Source: an uncultured Rhodospirillales bacterium (GTDB lineage Bacteria > Pseudomonadota > Alphaproteobacteria > Rhodospirillales > Casp-alpha2). Taken from it: a stretch of 17,514 nt of DNA. The DNA is taken from contig CALJEW010000156.1 of NCBI GenBank assembly GCA_938074585.1, positions 1-17,514 of the forward strand, in the 5' to 3' direction. The stretch's first letter is position 1; every line of letters starts with the position of its first letter. The notes under the pieces are model-generated. The model had not been told where the DNA came from. It searched no databases and saw only the letters and a program-made list of their open reading frames with translations. The position numbers were made by a program, and so were the translations under genes. Below, in pieces: positions 16,324 through 17,514 of the stretch.

Positions 16324-16542
16324 CTATTTTTCCTTTCTTTCTTTTTCAGCAGCCAGTCTCAACGCTTTCAACTTTTCGGTTTTTTCCTGTGATTTTTTTG
16401 ATATAGCTTCTTTTGCTTTAATGACTTTCGTATTGTTGTTTTTAGGTGGTTTACGATCTTTAAACTCGCCTCTATCACCGCGCTCGATAGCCGCAAACAT
16501 TTTGTCATCCGCATTGTTTGGTCGTGTTGATCCTGATCCCAT
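16324..16542 (-). CDS. Small lysine-rich hypothetical protein
   Basis: A 72-residue, very basic and charged protein without hydrophobic segments. The first half contains ADDKMFAAIERGDRGEFKDRK; the second half is a Lys/Glu/Ala-rich stretch (SKKSQEKTEKLKALRLAAEK) likely to be helical. ATG 16542 has a good ribosome site (AAGG seven bases upstream, in AAAGAAGGTGGCGTA). The minus-strand reading is charged and soluble, while the overlapping plus-strand frame is Ser/Phe-rich and has the look of a shadow. I do not recognise a named family; nucleic-acid binding is only a guess from the charge. It stands alone, 186 bases upstream of the SDR gene, and could share a transcript with it. Confidence 0.6.
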   Translation of the reverse strand: MGSGSTRPNNADDKMFAAIERGDRGEFKDRKPPKNNNTKVIKAKEAISKKSQEKTEKLKALRLAAEKERKEK

Positions 16543-16914
16543 TACGCCACCTTCTTTGCTATATGTTGCTTACCAAGTTTAAGAGCAACCTCCACTATAA
16601 ACCATACGTGAAGATAGCTCCAGTAATGACCAAAAAAACAAATTGTCATTTTCTATCTTATATTTATATCAGCTTGTCGCTGCCTAAATCTACTCTTTGC
16701 ACTTAACCATGCCAGCAGCGTTTTCCAAACATCATAAGGATTGTTATGTGATTATATAGGGTCCCCTAACCATGTTGAACAAAGATATAACTCCTTATAA
16801 TTATAAAGTAGACTTAACTCTAGAAAACACATCGCTCTACATTTGCTATATTATGTCACGCTGCAAAACAATATTAACTTACGTTAACTTAATTTCAGAG
16901 GGTTGGCCAAAAAG
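16543..16914. other. AT-rich intergenic gap with small palindromes
   Basis: About 370 bases without a credible gene. It holds an AT palindrome TTATAATTATAA (16795-16806), a possible -10 box (TATTAT near 16851) and an inverted repeat TTAAC-TTAC-GTTAA (16874-16887) that resembles the repeats upstream of the TetR gene. No terminator is evident. Confidence 0.5.
16874..16887. promoter_or_regulatory. Inverted repeat TTAAC-N4-GTTAA, possible operator
   Basis: Perfect 5-base arms with a 4-base spacer, 27 bases upstream of the ATG of the decayed ORF at 16915. The core TAAC-N4-GTTA is shared with the site at 15253-15266. Confidence 0.3.
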
Positions 16915-17228
16915 ATGATTGATGACGTTTTACCAGGTGTTAGCAACGGACCAGCCACTTTGAGTCAAGCTTTAGTGGAAATGGAAAACGGCATGACCAC
17001 CAAAATCGAGCATGATGATGCAATTGAATTGGAACTGCTTGGGGTTAAGCAAAAACTACAGTGCGAGTTTCGCGACGAAGTGATCGCGAAACGCCGTTCA
17101 AAAACGGTTTAGATTATACCCGTGAAGAAGAGATTTACTATGGTACGATTAATGACATCAAATTCTTATTGGAAGAAGCATTAATTCAAAAATCCGCTCG
17201 TTACAACAAATTACAACCATGGGCATAA
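16915..17228 (+). pseudogene. Frameshifted small ORF, unrecognised family
   Basis: From ATG 16915 the frame reads MIDDVLPGVSNGPATLSQAL to a TAG at 17110-17112 (65 residues; a TTG at 16903 would add four). If the A5 run at 17100-17104 had one more A, the frame would continue RRSKNGLDYTREEEIYYG and DIKFLLEEALIQKSARY to TAA at 17226-17228, giving a coherent 104-residue protein. The downstream part has balanced, helical-looking composition with no stops for 38 codons, which supports a former single gene. Slippage on the A run could in principle rescue it. Past the TAA the same frame gives EHGRLITGQNLLV before another stop, perhaps a further relic. The ribosome site is GAGGG about 12 bases before the ATG. 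No function can be assigned. Confidence 0.5.
17067..17092. repeat. Inverted repeat GTTTCGCGA / TCGCGAAAC inside the decayed ORF
   Basis: Perfect 9-base arms (17067-17075 and 17084-17092) with an 8-base loop, GC-rich compared with its surroundings. It may be a chance product of the codons or a structural element. Confidence 0.7.
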
Positions 17229-17328
17229 TTAATAACCGAACATGGCCGTTTGATAACAGGTCAAAACCTGCTAGTACACAGGACGTTGGCGAAGCCATCG
17301 TTAAACAACTAGCTGCTTAGTAACTACT

Positions 17329-17361
17329 CTATAGCTCTGTGTCCCAGGCGCAGAACTATAG
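17329..17361. repeat. 33-base imperfect hairpin near the window end
   Basis: CTATAG at both ends, then TCTGTG pairing with CGCAGA (one G-T wobble) around the loop TCCCAGG; one C-A mismatch separates the stems. It lies about 100 bases past the TAA of the decayed ORF. No T-run follows, so a terminator role is uncertain. The remaining bases to 17514 show no gene. Confidence 0.5.
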
Positions 17362-17514
17362 AATTGTCTGCTTATTCAAAATCGTATCTACATATTTATA
17401 AAAAACTAAAACCGCTTAACTATACACAATCTAGTAAAATTAGCTGTGCAGTGAGAAGCATATCCATACAGGGGGGCGTCCATAAATCTCAGCACATCTA
17501 ACCATTGCTTTGAT

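Noticed and set aside
16295..16582. 95-codon plus-strand ORF
   Set aside because: Ser/Phe/Leu-rich and without a ribosome site; it is the antisense shadow of the small lysine-rich gene, which has a good start.

Overview
The window looks like a piece of an alphaproteobacterial chromosome of moderate GC content. The RhlE helicase, the CobB fragment, the YcgN-type cysteine protein and the acyl-CoA operon all suggest a Rhodospirillales-like heterotroph, but this placement is inferred from protein style only. No rRNA, tRNA, CRISPR array, insertion sequence or phage module was seen.

Left part, plus strand (1-2947): the 3' end of a cobyrinate a,c-diamide synthase gene, a small UPF0260/YcgN cysteine-cluster protein, a DapA-superfamily aldolase that lacks the arginine expected in true DapA, and a YgjP-type zinc metallopeptidase overlapping it by 4 bases. 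A perfect 32-bp palindrome lies inside the metallopeptidase gene. Then comes a gene-poor stretch (2948-3836) with a decayed ORF. A run of 23-bp tandem repeats with hairpin-forming junctions (3837-3940) leads directly into a DEAD-box RNA helicase (3956-5374). A second decayed ORF follows (5647-5979).

Central part, minus strand (16137 down to 6096): a tightly packed catabolic operon read right to left. It contains an SDR dehydrogenase, a broken TetR regulator, an acyl-CoA carboxylase beta subunit, a LiuC/AtuE-type hydratase, a biotin-carrying acyl-CoA carboxylase alpha subunit, an IVD/LCAD-type acyl-CoA dehydrogenase, a medium-chain-type acyl-CoA synthetase, a MaoC hydratase and a second crotonase. 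Four junctions are ATGA overlaps or nearly so. The gene set resembles the Pseudomonas atu (acyclic terpene) cluster more than the liu (leucine) cluster: TetR rather than MerR, an SDR, a dedicated ligase, and no HMG-CoA lyase. A plausible scheme is activation of a branched acid to its CoA ester, dehydrogenation, biotin-dependent carboxylation of the beta-methyl enoyl-CoA, and hydration. The real substrate cannot be read from sequence alone.

Right part (16138-17514): a small lysine-rich protein on the minus strand, a long AT-rich gap, and a third decayed small ORF (16915-17228) broken at an A5 run. The same inverted-repeat motif (TAAC-N3/4-GTTA) occurs upstream of the broken TetR gene and upstream of this last ORF.

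The catabolic genes are intact, while the regulator and several small ORFs between operons are broken. I see no clearly novel multi-gene system. The most unusual items are the 23-bp repeat leader of the helicase, the 32-bp palindrome, and the dead regulator whose likely operators remain.
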